Origin: a virus
Length of the DNA: 64,000 bases
Direction: 5' to 3' (one strand)
IMG/VR virus record: IMGVR_UViG_3300017763_004709
Coordinates: 1 to 64,000 of that record
Of this stretch, positions 17,216-26,920 are shown in pieces; position 1 is the first letter of the stretch; each line of letters opens with the position of its first letter. The position numbers and the translations under genes are program-made. The notes beneath the pieces were generated by a model. The model ran no database searches, had not been told where the DNA came from, and worked only from the letters and a program-made list of their open reading frames with translations.

Positions 17216-19531
17216 TTATAATACACAACTTTCACAATAGTCATCATACTCTTCGTCTGAGTCAAAACTATCTCTGTCTAATTCTTCTTTATCTTCTAAG
17301 CTACTTAAGTCTAATTCCCCTTGTCCATCATAGGTATTAAAGTAGTATAGTTGTTTACCGCCATACTTATAAAACATTAATAGATGCTGTAACATTAAAC
17401 TCATAGGTATTTTTTCTTCTTCAAAGTATTGAGGATTGTAACTTGTATTAACACTAATTCCTTGATCAATATACTTCTGCAGTACGGCCATAATCTTAAT
17501 ATACCCTTCTGGAGAACGTTGATCCCATAATAAATCATATTTATTCTTTAGTTTATGTATACCAGGAACTACTTGTTTTAATACTCCATGTTTAGACTGT
17601 TTAATACTTACTAAACTTCTGGGAGGTTCAATACCGTTAGTACTATTACTTATCTGTGCGCTAGTTTCTGCAGGCATAAGAGCCATTAGTGTTGAATTAC
17701 GAATACCTGTTGTTTTTAACTGCTCACGTAGCCCTTCCCAATCCATACGCTCTACATGAGGAACTAGTTCATCTACGTCTTTCTTATATGTTTGATTAGG
17801 TGTAAGGCCGTGTCCATATTTTGTTTCCATAACTCCTGGGCAGGCACCCTTATCAACAGCTAAATCTGCGCTTGCTTTAATTAAGTAATAACTCCATGCT
17901 TCTGCCCATTCATCTATCAGAGACAATCCTTGCTCATCTATATCTTGATAATTAAGATTATTTTTAGCTAACCAGTATGCAAAATTAATAATACCAACGC
18001 CTAAAGGCCTTCTTTTTTCTGTAGATAGCTGTGCTGCACGTAAAGGATAATCTTGATAACTTAATAGAGCATCTAGTCCTCTTACGGCTAAAGCCCCTAC
18101 TCTCTCAAAATCCTCTTTACATTTTACATTGCCCCAATTAACAGCGCTCAAAGTACATAGACTTATTTCACCTTCTTCATCAAATATGTCTTTTAAAGGC
18201 TTAGTAGGTAAGTCTATCTCTGCACATAGATTAGACTGATGAATAGGAGCTATCTTTTCATCAAAACTAGAATGTGTATTAGCATGATCTACATTTTGTA
18301 AATAGATACGTCCTGTATTTTTACGTTCTTCCATAAAGGAAGAAAATAGATCAATAGCACTTACAGTTTTCTTTCTTAGCTTTGTGTTTTTTTCTGCGCC
18401 CTCGTACATAATTTTAAAAGTATCAGGGTCATTAAAGAATGAATCGTACAATCCTGGAACATCACTAGGAGAGAATAAGGTTATATCTCCTCCAGTAATT
18501 AAGCGCTCATAAAATAACTTATTGAATTGTACTCCATAGTCCATATGTCTTACACGGTTTTCTTCTGTGCCTTTATTATTCTTTAATACTAATAAGTCTT
18601 CTACTTCAAGATGCCATATAGGGTAATATAAAGTAGCCGCCCCGTTTCTAACACCTCCTTGAGAGCAACTTCTTGTAGCTGCTTGAAACATCTTATAAAA
18701 AGGGATTACCCCTGTATGATAGGCGTCTCCTTTACGTATGGGAGAACCGATAGACCTAATTCTTCCTGCTCCAATACCAATACCGGCTTTTTGACTGACG
18801 TATTTAACGATACTAGAACTAGTAGCATTAATACTGTCAAGACTGTCATCAGCTTCAATAAGTACGCAAGAAGAGAATTGTCGTTGTGGCGTACGCAGAC
18901 CCGCCATGATAGGAGTAGGCAGGCTAAGCTCATGCAAACTAATAGCGTCATAATAATCTTTTACCCATTTTAATCTAGTTTCTTTAGGATAGTTAGCGAA
19001 CAGTGTCATAGATATTAACATATAGGCTACTTGAGGTGTTTCGTATATAATCTCTTCAACTCTATTTTGTACTAAATATTTACCTCTAAATTGCTCCATA
19101 GCAACATAAGTTAATTTATCATCTCGTACATGCTTTATATACTTATTAATAGTTGAAAATTCTTTTCTAGAGTAGTTTTCTATAAGTTCAGGATCATAAA
19201 ATCCTAATTTTACATTTTTATCTACTATAGAATAAAGATCAGGAGGGTCAAATTGACCGTATACTTCTTTACGAAGATTATAGTTTATTAGTCTTCCTGC
19301 TACCCATTGATAATTAGGAGTTTGCTCGGATATTAAATCTGCGGCACTTTTTATAAGTGTTTCTTGTACGTCTGAAGTTTTAATACCGTCAAAAAACTGT
19401 ATTTGACTTTTAATCTCTACTTCACTAGGACTTACTCCTGCTATACCCTCACAAGCTAAAAAAACTACCTTATGTAGTTTTTCAATGTTTAGATCTTCTT
19501 TTTTACCTGTTCTCTTTATAACCTGTATCAT
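17216..19531 (-). CDS. nrdA: Ribonucleotide reductase class Ia, alpha subunit
   Basis: A 771-residue large subunit. It has an N-terminal ATP-cone (MIQVIKRTGKKEDLNIEKLH), the glycyl/thiyl core with SSCVLIEADDSLDSI, SQGGVRNGAAT, NQSNLCAEI-type and MPAETSAQISN motifs, and a C-terminal CESC redox pair used for re-reduction by glutaredoxin or thioredoxin. It converts ribonucleoside diphosphates to deoxy forms with NrdB. The ATP-cone implies feedback control by ATP/dATP. It precedes nrdB by eleven bases. Confidence 0.96.
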   Translation of the reverse strand: MIQVIKRTGKKEDLNIEKLHKVVFLACEGIAGVSPSEVEIKSQIQFFDGIKTSDVQETLIKSAADLISEQTPNYQWVAGRLINYNLRKEVYGQFDPPDLYSIVDKNVKLGFYDPELIENYSRKEFSTINKYIKHVRDDKLTYVAMEQFRGKYLVQNRVEEIIYETPQVAYMLISMTLFANYPKETRLKWVKDYYDAISLHELSLPTPIMAGLRTPQRQFSSCVLIEADDSLDSINATSSSIVKYVSQKAGIGIGAGRIRSIGSPIRKGDAYHTGVIPFYKMFQAATRSCSQGGVRNGAATLYYPIWHLEVEDLLVLKNNKGTEENRVRHMDYGVQFNKLFYERLITGGDITLFSPSDVPGLYDSFFNDPDTFKIMYEGAEKNTKLRKKTVSAIDLFSSFMEERKNTGRIYLQNVDHANTHSSFDEKIAPIHQSNLCAEIDLPTKPLKDIFDEEGEISLCTLSAVNWGNVKCKEDFERVGALAVRGLDALLSYQDYPLRAAQLSTEKRRPLGVGIINFAYWLAKNNLNYQDIDEQGLSLIDEWAEAWSYYLIKASADLAVDKGACPGVMETKYGHGLTPNQTYKKDVDELVPHVERMDWEGLREQLKTTGIRNSTLMALMPAETSAQISNSTNGIEPPRSLVSIKQSKHGVLKQVVPGIHKLKNKYDLLWDQRSPEGYIKIMAVLQKYIDQGISVNTSYNPQYFEEEKIPMSLMLQHLLMFYKYGGKQLYYFNTYDGQGELDLSSLEDKEELDRDSFDSDEEYDDYCESCVL

Positions 19532-19540
19532 GGCACTCCT

Positions 19541-21364
19541 TTATACTATCCTACTCATATTATTTTCTTTTACTATCTCTATCTTAGGTATTAGAGGGTG
19601 ATTATAGTCGTGACTAATAAGAAAAACATTCAATCCTTCTTCTACAGATAGAACTTCAAATAGCTTTTCTTTTCCTGCCTCATCTAATACCCCTGTTATC
19701 TCATCTAAAAATAATAGATTTAAACTATTGCCGCCTATTTTAGAAAGAGTAGACCTTACTGCAAGTAATACGCTTGTTTGTACTCTACTAAACTCTCCGC
19801 CTGATAAAGACTCAATAGTTACTTCTTTACCTTCATTAATAACAATTACATTTAGTTTTTCTCCTGTTAACCTAAATAATACTGAAAATTGACCATCAGA
19901 TAGTATAGATAGATATTTATTAATAGTTTGTTCTAAATCTTTTGCTACATTTTCTAGTTTAAAGGCTACAATACCTGATGAAGAAAATGCTTTTTTAAGT
20001 ATTTGAATATTGTTAACCTTATCTTGAAGATTTAGTATATCATTTCTTAATACTAGCTGTCTAGATAAAAATTTTTCCTTTTCCTCTGAAAATAGATCTA
20101 CTTTTGTGTTATGCACCCTAATATCTTCGTTTATTTTTTCTGTATAATTTTTTTCTGTTCTTTGATTTTTTAAGGTCTTTTTTAAACTACTTAATTCTGT
20201 TTGTATTTCTCTTTTATCAGGAACGTCAGTAGGAAGAGTCTTATCAATTAAGTTAGAAATAGTCTCAAATTTTTCTATGTTTTTTTGATTTATCTCATAT
20301 TTTCTAAGTAAAGATTTATACATATCATTTTTAGCCGTTAAAGAAATAAACTTATCTTTATAGTTATTATAAATAGTCTTACTATCTTCTATTTGTTGTT
20401 CAAATTTATTTTTTTGTATTATAGATTGAGATATGTCTAACTCTTGCCCACAGGCATAACATTTATCTTCTAAATCTAGTCCTTTTAACTTTTTACTAGT
20501 ATCTTCAACAACTCTTTTAGCATTATTAGCCGTTTCTCTAGCTTCTTGTATTTCTTTATCTAAGTTTGGATCTTCTGGTTTTTCTAAAGACACATCAAAA
20601 GAAATAGCTTCTAACTCTTTAATATTTATATTATTCTTATCTATCTGTCTAGTATCTTTTTCTAGGTTAGCCAGAGAAGCTTCTAGTTTAATAATTTCTT
20701 CCTCTAAGGACGGGTCTATATCTATTATCTCTACAAACTCTTTTTTACTTCCTATATTTATATTTGAGATACTAGTTTCTATTGCTTTCTGTTCGCCTTT
20801 CAAAGAAACTAATTTACGTTCTTCTTCTGTGCCTGTTTTTTTTATCTCTTCTCCAATAGTTAAATATTTTTCTAAACTAAATAGGTTTATTAAGAATTTT
20901 TTTCTATTAGAGTCTGTAGCTTTTAAAAAGTCTAGTAAATCTGTCGAGCTTTGATAGGATAATTGAGAAAACACTTCAAAAGTCATGCCAAACAGAGAGT
21001 GTAATTTTTTATAAGTATCTAGAACTTTATGTTCTGATATATCTTCTTTTCCTTTATATAAAACTACTTTAGTTTGTGCTCCTGATCTTTTAACGTCTAA
21101 GGTGTATTCTATAGAGTCTACAGAAAAAATTAAATTAGCAGACCAGTTTTTTGAGTTGGAGTATTTGTTTAGTATGTCTCCCTTTTTAATTCCTTTAATA
21201 TTTTTATTAAATAGTATTTCTTGTAGTATAAAAGCAATAGAGCTTTTACCGCTACCATTAGGAGCAGATAACTGAGTTATCTTTTCTTTATCTAGTTGTA
21301 TAGATATATTTTCTCCATAACTATACATATTACTAAATTTTAAAGTTTTTAGAATAATAGACAT
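19541..21364 (-). CDS. SbcC/Rad50/T4 gp46-like ATPase
   Basis: A 607-residue SMC-like protein. The Walker A LSAPNGSGKSS lies near residue 37, a long coiled coil is interrupted by a zinc hook CYACG at about 300, and the C-terminal lobe has the ABC signature SLSGGEFSRVQ and Walker B LLFLDEITG. Like T4 gp46 it is shorter than bacterial SbcC. It forms the recombination nuclease with the SbcD-like product of the gene just upstream. Confidence 0.92.
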   Translation of the reverse strand: MSIILKTLKFSNMYSYGENISIQLDKEKITQLSAPNGSGKSSIAFILQEILFNKNIKGIKKGDILNKYSNSKNWSANLIFSVDSIEYTLDVKRSGAQTKVVLYKGKEDISEHKVLDTYKKLHSLFGMTFEVFSQLSYQSSTDLLDFLKATDSNRKKFLINLFSLEKYLTIGEEIKKTGTEEERKLVSLKGEQKAIETSISNINIGSKKEFVEIIDIDPSLEEEIIKLEASLANLEKDTRQIDKNNINIKELEAISFDVSLEKPEDPNLDKEIQEARETANNAKRVVEDTSKKLKGLDLEDKCYACGQELDISQSIIQKNKFEQQIEDSKTIYNNYKDKFISLTAKNDMYKSLLRKYEINQKNIEKFETISNLIDKTLPTDVPDKREIQTELSSLKKTLKNQRTEKNYTEKINEDIRVHNTKVDLFSEEKEKFLSRQLVLRNDILNLQDKVNNIQILKKAFSSSGIVAFKLENVAKDLEQTINKYLSILSDGQFSVLFRLTGEKLNVIVINEGKEVTIESLSGGEFSRVQTSVLLAVRSTLSKIGGNSLNLLFLDEITGVLDEAGKEKLFEVLSVEEGLNVFLISHDYNHPLIPKIEIVKENNMSRIV

Positions 21365-21367
21365 AAT

Positions 21368-22333
21368 TTATTTTATACCTAACTCTTTAAATTGATTTAT
21401 AATAGGTTGTTTATCTTCTATTTTTATATAAGATAAGTACTCTTCTAATTCCTCTACTAAGCTTTTATTTCTAAGATCCAGTTTAGAATCTTCTGTGGGT
21501 TGTATAGCTATTTTTTTATCTATTAAGTCTGAGTTCTCTATTTTAGATACTTCATCTATAGACCCTGTAATTTCATATATTACATGGTCATACTCATGAG
21601 GAATTATGTCTTTTTGTTTAGATACTGTTTTTCTAATTAATTTAGGAAGCTTTAAATCTACAAACTCTCGTGAATAGTTTTGAGAGTCTATACAGTTAAA
21701 TATATCTATACCATACTGTCGTTTAAAATCTCTATCGAAGTGAGTATTTAAAGGGCTGCCAGGATAGTAAGCACTATAATCTTTGTACTTATGATTAAAA
21801 TGCAAGTCTCCTAGTAGTATTAAAGGCCATTCTCTTAATTGTTCAAAATCAAACTCTTCACTTACATGAGGAGGGACTTCTCCTCTTATATGTGTTACTA
21901 AAATATCATCCTTTACATACTTAGGTATATTACCTATTTGCATCTCCCCGTAAGGAAAAAACTGAAACCATTTGTTATGGGAAGAGTATCTAGCATTTTT
22001 TGTTACTATTTTTACTTTGGTGTTAGTTATAGCATTATCTTGATTAAAGTACTCTAAAAAGGTCTCTCCTTTTTTAGTGGCTTCATGGTTTCCAGGTATT
22101 ATAAAAGTATCTATAGTTACTGAGTTAATATAACTAAGAAATAAACAAATCTCATCAGGTTCCGGTTTTTTATCAAAAACATCTCCTGCTATAATATGAA
22201 CGTCACAAGAAGATTCAAGCTCACGTAACTTTTGAAACATGAGCTTAAATCTATTTTCTTGCCAAGCATATGGCACTTTCTTTTTTCTTAATAGTATATG
22301 CCAGTCTGCGCTGGAAAGAATTTTAACCGCCAT
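21368..22333 (-). CDS. SbcD/Mre11/T4 gp47-like nuclease
   Basis: A 321-residue calcineurin-type phosphoesterase. Metal-site motifs in order: SADWHI, IIAGDVFDKK, IPGNHE and LLGDLHFNHK. It is the nuclease partner of the gp46-like ATPase encoded three bases downstream, and processes double-strand ends for recombination-dependent replication. Its first codons overlap the end of the glycosyltransferase gene by eleven bases. Confidence 0.92.
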   Translation of the reverse strand: MAVKILSSADWHILLRKKKVPYAWQENRFKLMFQKLRELESSCDVHIIAGDVFDKKPEPDEICLFLSYINSVTIDTFIIPGNHEATKKGETFLEYFNQDNAITNTKVKIVTKNARYSSHNKWFQFFPYGEMQIGNIPKYVKDDILVTHIRGEVPPHVSEEFDFEQLREWPLILLGDLHFNHKYKDYSAYYPGSPLNTHFDRDFKRQYGIDIFNCIDSQNYSREFVDLKLPKLIRKTVSKQKDIIPHEYDHVIYEITGSIDEVSKIENSDLIDKKIAIQPTEDSKLDLRNKSLVEELEEYLSYIKIEDKQPIINQFKELGIK

Positions 22334-23336
22334 AATTAAATATTTTGTTTAAGTTTCCTTGAAAAGTAAAAGAACCAACATGATTAAGCTTAGTATTGGG
22401 GTCTACCCATATCTTACCCCCTAAAGCTTGCCATCTCCTACAAAAAGTATAGTCCTCAGATAAATACCTATTATCTTTAGGATCATGTATTGTATCAAAT
22501 AGAGAATAACAGTACTTATTAAACTTTGGATCTATAGAGCTATCGTTCTTATAAAATAAATCTGGATAGGCTTCAAACATAGCTTTAACTACTTCTTTTT
22601 TTATAATAAAAAATCCTGTAGAAGCATCTAACACTTCTACGGCGCCATCTGAACTAGCTACTTTTTTAGTTTCTCTGTTTTCAAACTTTAAATTTATAGC
22701 ATACTCAGCCCCAAAAGTTGCAGGATCTTCTTCTTTTCTTTCTACTGCTCTACTAACTCCTGCCCAGTCTACTGTTTTCTTTGGGTAAGCTGCAGCAGTT
22801 ATATTCTTATTCATAGCTAACATTCTTAATACTGAATCCGCCTCGAATTCTATATCAGCATCAATAAACATTAAATGAGTAGCTGACTCATCTGCCATAA
22901 ACATAGCTGTTAATATATTTCTAGCTCTAGTTACTAAGCTTTCATTTCTTAAGGTTGTAATTCTAAAATTAATACCGTTTTGAATCATAGCTTGAGACAG
23001 CTTAAACATACTTAAAAAATATTGATCTGTAACCATTCCTCCATAACAAGGGGTAGCAAAGAATATATTCATTTTTTTAAGCTCTTCAGAGTCTAACTTT
23101 ACTTGTTGAGGCCCTACCTGATTAAAATATGCTTTTCCGTCTTCAGGTATTTTTACCCCTTCTAAAGAGGGATTACCTATTCCCTTAGGAGTAGATAGCT
23201 CTTTAAAAGCTTTAGCATCGATAGATGTTTCTGATTGAGATTCTTTAGGTTTGTTATTAGCCTCAGAAGAAGTTTTAGGGGAGCTGGAAGGCTCCCCTTT
23301 ACTACCTGAGTACTCAGATAATTTTCTTTTAGTCAT
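22323..23336 (-). CDS. GT-A glycosyltransferase-like protein
   Basis: A 337-residue protein. Residues 1-75 are disordered and Ser/Pro/Lys-rich. The domain opens with NIFFATPCYGGMV and contains VTRARNILTAMF and the metal-binding HLMFIDADIEF (DAD), typical of GT-A sugar transferases found in T4-like and cyanophages. It lies among DNA-processing genes, between ssb and gp47, so a DNA- or virion-glycosylating role is possible. The substrate cannot be read from sequence. Confidence 0.7.
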   Translation of the reverse strand: MTKRKLSEYSGSKGEPSSSPKTSSEANNKPKESQSETSIDAKAFKELSTPKGIGNPSLEGVKIPEDGKAYFNQVGPQQVKLDSEELKKMNIFFATPCYGGMVTDQYFLSMFKLSQAMIQNGINFRITTLRNESLVTRARNILTAMFMADESATHLMFIDADIEFEADSVLRMLAMNKNITAAAYPKKTVDWAGVSRAVERKEEDPATFGAEYAINLKFENRETKKVASSDGAVEVLDASTGFFIIKKEVVKAMFEAYPDLFYKNDSSIDPKFNKYCYSLFDTIHDPKDNRYLSEDYTFCRRWQALGGKIWVDPNTKLNHVGSFTFQGNLNKIFNYGG

Positions 23337-24004
23337 TAAATATCTTCCATTCTTTCATCATCGTCTACTCTTAAATCAGCAGCTACTGCTTCTGAAAAAT
23401 AGGCGGTATTACGAAGTAAAAATTCTTTTTGAGCTTCATAGGTTGGACGTTTGAAGATTTTCTCTAGCTCAAAAAGTTCAGCATTTTTTTCTTCTTCTGT
23501 AAGAGGTACAGTTCTTCTAGAAGGGATACAAGTATATTTTACATTCATAACTTGTGGTCCAGTTTTTTCTTTCTTGATAGTAATGTCATATCCTTCTTCT
23601 GTGTCTGAAGGATTACCGTACTCTGGGTTCATAGCATAATCTAAGATTTGTCTATAAATAGTAGGTTTAAGATCGAATAGCTTAATAGTACCATCTTTTC
23701 TATCTACTGCATTACATACATAAGAGAATACAGGTTTATCTTGATAAATATCAGGATCAATTTCTTTTACAGGATCAATGCCTTCCTGCTCTTGAAAGGT
23801 TTCATTTTCTCTTACGAAACTTAGACACTCGATAGGAGTTCTTTTACCTTCGTTATTGGTTACCCAATAAACAAAACGAGGCATCACGTCTCCAATTAAT
23901 CTAAGTTTATTTTCTCCTTCTGTGAGCTTAATACGCTCAATATTTCTATTCCCCCCGCTATTATTTGCAGGTTGTACTTTTAAGTTTGTCCATTGTAAGG
24001 CCAT
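23336..24004 (-). CDS. Single-stranded DNA-binding protein, gp32-like
   Basis: A 222-residue protein. The N-terminal half, with LTEGENKLRLIGDVMPRFVYWV and VFSYVCNAVDR, matches the OB-type core of T4 gp32-related SSBs in large phages. The C-terminus is acidic (RVDDDERMEDI), the usual tail for recruiting replication partners. An ATG with AGGAG-like AAATAAT context lies two bases after the previous gene. It coats single-stranded DNA at the phage fork. Confidence 0.75.
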   Translation of the reverse strand: MALQWTNLKVQPANNSGGNRNIERIKLTEGENKLRLIGDVMPRFVYWVTNNEGKRTPIECLSFVRENETFQEQEGIDPVKEIDPDIYQDKPVFSYVCNAVDRKDGTIKLFDLKPTIYRQILDYAMNPEYGNPSDTEEGYDITIKKEKTGPQVMNVKYTCIPSRRTVPLTEEEKNAELFELEKIFKRPTYEAQKEFLLRNTAYFSEAVAADLRVDDDERMEDI

Positions 24005-24005
24005 A

Positions 24006-24443
24006 TTATTTCTCCAATATAAGTTTTATTTTCCGATCAGAATGGTTTATAAGAGGATTTTTATGATATTTTGTATCTACAAAATAATCAGGCAAAAATC
24101 TATTTTTATTATCTAAACTTCTCTGACCAAGGATATGTAGGTAATCGCTTTTGATATTACTAGGAAGAGAATAGTGTAACCATGAACCGTTTGTCATATA
24201 ACACTGAGGCTCTTCTATTGTAAATCTAGAGACGATTTTATCAGGATATTTATCAAAATATCCTTTAGTAATAAGAAATTGTGGAAAGTTATCTATTTTT
24301 AACTTTTCTTTTAAGTTATAAAAGTTATTAGATATTATTTTATTAGGTCCTATAGCTACGGCAAAGGTTAATAAAACTTCTGCATCTTTAATATTTTTAG
24401 CAGCTTTTTTTATTTCTAATATATTTAATAGTATACGCTTCAT
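24006..24443 (-). CDS. Hypothetical protein, 145 aa
   Basis: Unrecognised. A basic, mixed alpha/beta protein with AVAIGPNKII near residue 30 and QCYMTNGSWLHYSL near 85. The ATG at 24443 has AGGT upstream; a TTG fifteen bases earlier is the alternative. It lies between the helicase and ssb genes in a continuous operon, which suggests a replication or nucleotide-related function, but no catalytic motif is visible. Confidence 0.6.
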   Translation of the reverse strand: MKRILLNILEIKKAAKNIKDAEVLLTFAVAIGPNKIISNNFYNLKEKLKIDNFPQFLITKGYFDKYPDKIVSRFTIEEPQCYMTNGSWLHYSLPSNIKSDYLHILGQRSLDNKNRFLPDYFVDTKYHKNPLINHSDRKIKLILEK

Positions 24444-24460
24444 GAGACCTGCTGTCAATA

Positions 24461-25768
24461 TTAATTTGAATTTATATGAAATTGTTGCTTATCATACCAT
24501 TGTAATCTTTTTTCTTGCATGTTTTTTACTATAGGTCCTCGTAGCCAAAAGTCTACAATGAGAGGAAATTTCTTTTCCTCGTGTTCTCTTACTATCCTAC
24601 CTATTCTCTGTTCTAGTTTAGCATAGTTATTTTGAGGACAGGTAAAGAATATAGTATCTAATCTATGACAAGATATTCCTTCATCAAATATTTTTGTACT
24701 TAGTATAGCACTAATAGACTTACCAGCATTTTCTAATATATATTCTCTATCCGAATTTTTAGTTGCGCCTACTAAAAGCCTAGACCCTTCTAACTTTTCA
24801 TGTATACCGTTGAGCATATCAATTCGTTCACTTACTATTAATATACATCTACCTAGTGCTATTTTTCTTCTAGCTGTATCGCATATTAAATCTATATAGT
24901 TGTCGTTTCTTGCTAAAGTATTTAGAGCTAATGCCCAGTCTCTAGCAGGATTTCTTATTCTAAAATTAATATCTGTACGTACAACCTCTACGGAGGGGGT
25001 AAGACGTGCTTTATCTATTGCAGTTATTCTGTTAGGACCAAAGTAGTCAGATAATACTATATGCATACCATCTTTTCTAGTTGGGGTAGCAGATAAGGCT
25101 ATTTTAGTTCTGGCACTTAACCCGTTGACTACTTTGCTAAACATTTCAGCAGGGCATAAATGTGCTTCATCTACTAACACTACTTCAAAATTATTTTTTA
25201 GCGTGTCTAGATGATTTATAAGAGTTTTATATATAGCTACTGTAATATCTTTTACCTGTAGTTTACCATCGCCAATAAACCCTATATCTTCTCCAGGTAT
25301 TAATTCTTTTAAAGAGTCATACCACTGATATGCTAATAGTTTAGTATGTACTATAATAACGGTAGGTTTAGAATTATTAGCTATCAAATAACAACCAAGA
25401 AAAGTTTTACCCCAACCACAAGGAGCTTTTATAAGACCGTTATACAGTCTTTCATTTTTATATATTTTATTAGCTACTTGTTGCTGTTCTGTTTTTAGCC
25501 TGCCTTTAAATTTCCAGTTTCTTCTATTAAAAAGAGGTCTATTATCTACCACATTTTTAAAGTCTATTTTATAAAAAGACCCTGAAGGTATAGAATGAGT
25601 ATATTCTCCTTCTTCAGGAAATTGAAAAGTAGTAGCAAATTCATCACCTATTTTATAGTGAAAATGATCATAAAATATATCATCTACTTCTTGTTCTAAA
25701 TCTTCTTTTTTGAAATAGATTTTATCTGAGATTGTAGCATTTTTTAAAACAAATTTAGTATAGCTCAT
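24461..25768 (-). CDS. SF2 DNA helicase, T5 D10 / UvsW-like
   Basis: A 435-residue helicase. The N-terminal third is a substrate-binding domain. The motor has Walker A APCGWGKT (about 115), motif Ia VIIVHTKLLAYQW, DEAH (about 200), SATPTR and the C-terminal motifs IFDEGISCHRLD and EQRIGRIVRE. Such enzymes unwind branched intermediates and remodel forks. It is encoded with the replication genes and overlaps the upstream gene as ATGA-type. Confidence 0.92.
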   Translation of the reverse strand: MSYTKFVLKNATISDKIYFKKEDLEQEVDDIFYDHFHYKIGDEFATTFQFPEEGEYTHSIPSGSFYKIDFKNVVDNRPLFNRRNWKFKGRLKTEQQQVANKIYKNERLYNGLIKAPCGWGKTFLGCYLIANNSKPTVIIVHTKLLAYQWYDSLKELIPGEDIGFIGDGKLQVKDITVAIYKTLINHLDTLKNNFEVVLVDEAHLCPAEMFSKVVNGLSARTKIALSATPTRKDGMHIVLSDYFGPNRITAIDKARLTPSVEVVRTDINFRIRNPARDWALALNTLARNDNYIDLICDTARRKIALGRCILIVSERIDMLNGIHEKLEGSRLLVGATKNSDREYILENAGKSISAILSTKIFDEGISCHRLDTIFFTCPQNNYAKLEQRIGRIVREHEEKKFPLIVDFWLRGPIVKNMQEKRLQWYDKQQFHINSN

Positions 25769-26289
25769 AATCTTATTCTATCCTTTTTATTATAGAAAGC
25801 GCTAAATTCATAAATATGCCAACAAAAATCTATGTAGACTAATCCTGCCCATAAGTTTTTTAAATTTTCAATATTAAGTAAAAATTTAGGTAGCTCAAAA
25901 GGGTGACTTATATCTTCTACCCAAAAAGCAGTTTCTTTTACTTTTATTATTTTTCTATAACTCATTTTATAGTGCTTATAGTAGTTATCGAAGTAGTGGG
26001 TATTTAAATTACTATCATAACCCCATTTACTTTTACTAAGAAGTAGCGCACTTAAATTTGTACAAGTATAATCGTATTTTATAGTATAGTTATTAATACT
26101 ATTTAAGTACTCTAACCTCTTTAAGTAGTTATTATTAGACATATTATCCCAGCTATCTACTAATAGTAAACTATCAGAAGAGATAAAATCCTTTTTAATA
26201 AATAACTTTTTATCTCTAAATATCTCATCTACAGGAGAATTTTTTAAAGTAAATATAGGATATTTTATATTATAAAACTTACTTCTCAT
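25765..26289 (-). CDS. Hypothetical protein, 174 aa
   Basis: Unrecognised Tyr- and Asn-rich protein without membrane segments. The C-terminal GLVYIDFCWHIYEFSAF is the most distinctive stretch. It overlaps genes on both sides by a few bases, downstream of the sulfotransferase-like gene. The pair sits as an insert between DNA polymerase and helicase, so the two may be functionally linked. Confidence 0.55.
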   Translation of the reverse strand: MRSKFYNIKYPIFTLKNSPVDEIFRDKKLFIKKDFISSDSLLLVDSWDNMSNNNYLKRLEYLNSINNYTIKYDYTCTNLSALLLSKSKWGYDSNLNTHYFDNYYKHYKMSYRKIIKVKETAFWVEDISHPFELPKFLLNIENLKNLWAGLVYIDFCWHIYEFSAFYNKKDRIRL

Positions 26290-26920
26290 AGCCTCTTAGT
26301 CTTAACCAATTATTTAGTCTGCTGTTATGCTTATAGTTTTTTTCAGATATATAGTTTTTAAAGTTTGTGTGCTCTAGATTAATATGATTATGATGATACA
26401 TAGTAATAGGATCTTGCTCACCGATAGTTAACTTATTTGATATTAGTATATTCTTTTGTATACTATTACTATCAGATAGCTCATCTAATATATACTTAGG
26501 CAGTAGTAAATTTAAATATCTAACTATTTTGTAAATCGCTCTATCTATATTTAATATATCATACTCATACCTAAGACTGAGTACTTTTAAATCTTCTTTT
26601 ATAGCTTTATCAAATACTAAGTGATCATAGTCTAGTAAAAAGTCAAACCAATCTTTAAAGGTATTTACATTAAATTGCTTATAGGACCACTCGCAGAATT
26701 CTTCTTCCGTTAAGTTTCTTTTTCTCATAATAGAAGCAGTTATAGATCTTAAATCTCTATAGGAATATATATTAAAGTCTGTAGAGCATACAGGATATGT
26801 TATCCATTTCTCATGACACTTTTTTACATTTGTAACTATAAATCTCTTATTGATTAACTGTTTACAGATATTAAAAGAAACAGTAGTGCCGCTTCTATAA
26901 AGCCCGTTTACATATATCAT
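26279..26920 (-). CDS. Sulfotransferase-like protein
   Basis: A 213-residue protein beginning MIYVNGLYRSGTT, the P-loop-like 5'-phosphosulfate motif of sulfotransferases. Near residue 55, YSYRDLRSITASIMR resembles the 3'-phosphate-binding arginine and serine motif. These enzymes move sulfate from PAPS to sugars or proteins. The acceptor is unknown; the phage glycan genes offer possible targets. It overlaps the DNA polymerase start by a few bases. Confidence 0.65.
   Translation of the reverse strand: MIYVNGLYRSGTTVSFNICKQLINKRFIVTNVKKCHEKWITYPVCSTDFNIYSYRDLRSITASIMRKRNLTEEEFCEWSYKQFNVNTFKDWFDFLLDYDHLVFDKAIKEDLKVLSLRYEYDILNIDRAIYKIVRYLNLLLPKYILDELSDSNSIQKNILISNKLTIGEQDPITMYHHNHINLEHTNFKNYISEKNYKHNSRLNNWLRLRGYEK

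Noticed and set aside
18659-18973. Open frames on the plus strand and in another minus frame within nrdA
   Set aside because: nrdA is continuous and conserved here; the alternatives have no ribosome site or recognisable domain.
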